A stretch of 33,123 nucleotides of DNA, taken from Pseudomonas cannabina. GTDB taxonomy: Bacteria; Pseudomonadota; Gammaproteobacteria; Pseudomonadales; Pseudomonadaceae. Below, piece by piece: positions 31,461 to 33,123 of this stretch (position 1 is its first letter; each line of letters opens with the position of its first letter). Under the pieces are notes generated by a model that searched no databases, was not told where the DNA came from, and saw only the letters and a program-made list of their open reading frames with translations. The translations under genes and the position numbers were made by a program. Location of the stretch: the NCBI RefSeq assembly GCF_900100365.1, contig NZ_FNKU01000008.1, positions 1 through 33,123 of the forward strand. Direction: 5' to 3'.

Positions 31461-31788
31461 TCCATTGCGGGTTAAAGGGGGTCAGCAACAACGGTTTGCC
31501 GTACTTGAGGCTCAGCCAGAGACGCCGCCGCCCAAAGCGGATGCGGCGCAAATATTGAGGATCGATCAGGCCCACGACCCTCAAGGCGATGAGGGCTATC
31601 AGGAACGGGGCGGCAGCGACCAGGCCCCACACCCAGGACAGCAGGAAGGTTGCGGCCACACCGAAGACCAGGCCGCCCATCAGCAAGCCCACCATCGGCA
31701 TGATGGGGATGTTCCAGAACATCGCGGGCCGACTCATCGCGTTGTAGCTTTCGAAGGTCAGTTTCTTGAGTACTTCGTTACCGGCCAT
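31300..31788 (-). CDS. virB3: VirB3 (T4SS inner-membrane protein), with long overlap into virB4
   Basis: MAGNEVLKKLTFESYNAMSR is followed by two adjacent hydrophobic segments (about residues 25-68), then DPQYLRRIRFGRRRLWLSL and the family C-terminal region KPLLLTPFNPQWNEFYGA. A usual VirB3 would end about there (around 110 residues). Here the frame runs another 50 residues (to 31300) through the first 150 bp of virB4, and that tail looks like out-of-frame reading. The native stop may therefore be lost, or a long overlap is normal in this group. It starts 12 bp after virB2. Confidence 0.82.
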   Translation of the reverse strand: MAGNEVLKKLTFESYNAMSRPAMFWNIPIMPMVGLLMGGLVFGVAATFLLSWVWGLVAAAPFLIALIALRVVGLIDPQYLRRIRFGRRRLWLSLKYGKPLLLTPFNPQWNEFYGARFSQKRYAPGKESATDALSGPRTHGDPARQSPGESDSVEGGFQRDPQ

Positions 31789-31800
31789 AAGCGCTCCTGG

Positions 31801-32139
31801 TCAACCCGGCACGCCGGTGCCGAACACCTGCCAGGCCGCTGTGCCGAGGAGCACAGACCCACCAACGACCAGCAGCACGCCAACCTGCTCGAGGTAGTCC
31901 ATGAAGGTGTGCGAGCGGTCGCCCGTGGAGCGAGCAATCAGCCATTGGGCACCTGACCAGATCAGGCAAACCAGGCCCAAGGTGCCCGCCAGGGTATAGA
32001 GGCCCAGGCGGATATTGCTGCCCCACTGGTTCAGCGTGCTGAGCCAGTCGGCGGAGGCGATGCCAGGCAGGCAAGCCAAGGCCACCAGCAAAATGCAGAG
32101 TTCGCCTTTGTTGGGCACAAGGGTACGTTTGATCATCAT
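31801..32139 (-). CDS. virB2: VirB2 (T4SS major pilin)
   Basis: A 112-residue pilin precursor: signal region with LCILLVALACLPGIASA (about residues 14-30, likely cleavage after ASA), then two hydrophobic segments (LGLYTLAGTLGLVCLIWSGA and VGVLLVVGGSVLLGTAAW) separated by a short basic cytoplasmic loop (ARSTGDRSH). This is the VirB2/TrbC topology. The start ATG overlaps the virB1 stop in an ATGA, implying coupling. It looks intact. Confidence 0.88.
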   Translation of the reverse strand: MMIKRTLVPNKGELCILLVALACLPGIASADWLSTLNQWGSNIRLGLYTLAGTLGLVCLIWSGAQWLIARSTGDRSHTFMDYLEQVGVLLVVGGSVLLGTAAWQVFGTGVPG

Positions 32140-32842
32140 TGATCCTCTTTAGGGAGAGTTGAGGGTTGTTCTGGGGGTGAAGCCGGAACAGCAGGTACAG
32201 CGGATGGAGCAGAAACAGGCGGTGGCGCAGGTGGCAGATAGCGCGGGTACTGGCGCAGCACGTCCCAGCTTTCATAGGTCGGCTCAACGGCGGATGCCGG
32301 AGCCTGAGCGCGCTGGAGCTGGCTTGTCTCAGCGGAGCCGCCTTCCAGCGCAGGGACCGTCACGGTGGTCGTGCCTGCGTTGGCCAACACACGTTGCACG
32401 TGGCTGCTGCCACCGAATTCGGCCTCGGCCTTGAAGCCGCGTTTGGGGTTGCCGCTGTAGTAGCAGGAAATGGCTTTACGCAAAGCGCCCTGCGTATCCG
32501 GATCGGCTTTGCTGGCCTTTACGTAGCAGGCCTGTAGCTCTCGCTCTGCCATGCGCAAGTTGTTGCAGGGTTCAAATACGGGTTCGGGTCGGTTGACATC
32601 GAAATGCTGCCGGTTGATTTGGCCCAGACCGATGCTGAAGTCAGCCCCTCCGCGACCAGCTTTTTCACCACCAATACGGCTTCATCCAGGCTTTGCGGTT
32701 GACGCGGCAACACTTTGCCGACCACGCCAATGGCATAGGGATTGAAGGAGGATTCTGTCTTGACGATGGGAGTAAGCGTGGCGGGATGTATCGAGGGAGC
32801 GCATTGCATAGCCAGGGCCAGGAAGGCGCTGGTGGTGAGCAT
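32136..32842 (-). pseudogene. virB1: virB1 (lytic transglycosylase), frameshifted
   Basis: The 5' frame begins MLTTSAFLALAMQCAPSIHP at 32842, with a short hydrophobic start and the catalytic Glu in VKTESSFNPYAIGVVG. After KKLVAEG the frame is wrong. The family motif ADFSIGLGQINRQHFDVN lies one frame over and continues through CNNLRMAERELQACY and the Pro/Ala-rich tail to 32136. A missing base in the GGGG run on the minus strand (about 32645-32649) explains it. Restored, the protein would be about 235 residues. VirB1 opens the cell wall for the T4SS and is often dispensable. A homopolymer sequencing error is possible. Confidence 0.85.
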
Positions 32843-32863
32843 TGCAGGTTCCTTACGTTATGG

Positions 32864-32931
32864 GAGGTTTCCCGAATGGCCTTGTAAAAGGCCATTTGGT
32901 GAAACCTCTCGATCTCCCAAAAATGAGATCG
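32864..32931. promoter_or_regulatory. Two consecutive hairpins upstream of the virB operon
   Basis: Large interrupted stem: GAGGTTTC (32864-32871) and AATGGCCTT (32875-32883) pair with AAGGCCATT (32888-32896) and GAAACCTC (32901-32908). A second stem is CGATCTC (32910-32916) / GAGATCG (32925-32931). They sit just before virB1, so they may be the terminator of an upstream gene or a structured 5' leader. The rest to 33123 shows no gene. Confidence 0.55.
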
Positions 32932-33123
32932 AGGGATCTTAAATCGTATTTCCGGCCGCGACCCTGTCCGCCAGAAAACTTGTTTGGGGCTTTACGCTGC
33001 GCACCCTGGGCCAGTTGCCAACCCTCTGAGCCGTTAAGGCCGACCCATCGCTGCCTCTAAACCCGTTCCCTGAGTGTCGATACGGCACACAAAGAGGACC
33101 GGCACCCGAAATATAACCTTCCT

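Noticed and set aside
31778..32287. 169-codon minus-strand ORF
   Set aside because: Same strand but out of frame with virB2 and the virB1 tail, which carry the real signatures.

Overview
The window looks like part of a virulence plasmid from the Pseudomonas syringae species complex. The evidence is: a rulA/rulB (UmuDC-type) operon behind a LexA box; an AvrB-family type III effector with a myristoylation start; a consensus HrpL box; IS801-type IS91-family elements inserted next to GAAC/CAAG; a VirB-type transfer region next to a relaxase and oriT; and a RepA with an antisense-RNA/leader-peptide control region. Nothing resembles a chromosomal housekeeping operon, and I saw no tRNA, rRNA or CRISPR.

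Layout. 1-1.3 kb: a CI/Cro-like switch (self-cleaving S24 repressor, divergent Cro-like gene, start of a third gene). 1.3-2.5 kb: a partition module (parA plus a small ribbon-helix-helix-like partner) with repeat arrays on both sides. 2.7-5.1 kb: a serine resolvase, a hypothetical gene, a broken MOBQ relaxase and a hypothetical gene with a TTG start. 5.3-5.9 kb: hicAB toxin-antitoxin. 6.0-6.3 kb: first copy of a 266-bp non-coding repeat. 6.4-11.5 kb: three IS5-superfamily elements head to tail, the third split by an IS801-like element. 11.6-14.3 kb: a small-element graveyard (MITEs, solo IS ends, a dead Tn3-type resolvase) surrounding the avrB-family gene. 14.4-18.4 kb: an HU-like gene, then two tandem 1,765-bp IS91-family elements. 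18.4-20.6 kb: rulAB, with rulB cut twice; one insert carries a small exported protein behind a Hrp box. 20.6-22.4 kb: second 266-bp repeat, repA, leader peptide and antisense RNA. 22.4-23.7 kb: small genes and a GntR regulator. 23.8-28.7 kb: a very long relaxase with another gene lying inside it in a second frame, mobC, an oriT with a helically phased decamer array, and a traK-like gene. 28.7-32.9 kb: remains of a conjugation operon (virB1-virB2-virB3-virB4' fused by deletion to a 'traL-like ATPase, then a traM-like gene split by a MITE).

Together: replication (repA), partition (parA), multimer resolution (resolvase), addiction (hicAB) and oriT processing (mobC, relaxase, traK) look maintained. 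The mating-pair-formation genes seen here are damaged (virB1 frameshift, virB4 truncated, traM-like gene interrupted), so the plasmid looks mobilisable at best unless intact copies exist elsewhere. SOS-linked control appears twice (S24 repressor and LexA box). IS5-type and IS91-type elements have done most of the remodelling.

The points most worth following are the HrpL-box gene inside rulB, the dual-coded gene inside the relaxase, the antisense/leader/pseudoknot control of repA, the phased oriT decamers, and a MITE family whose ends match a resident IS5-type element.
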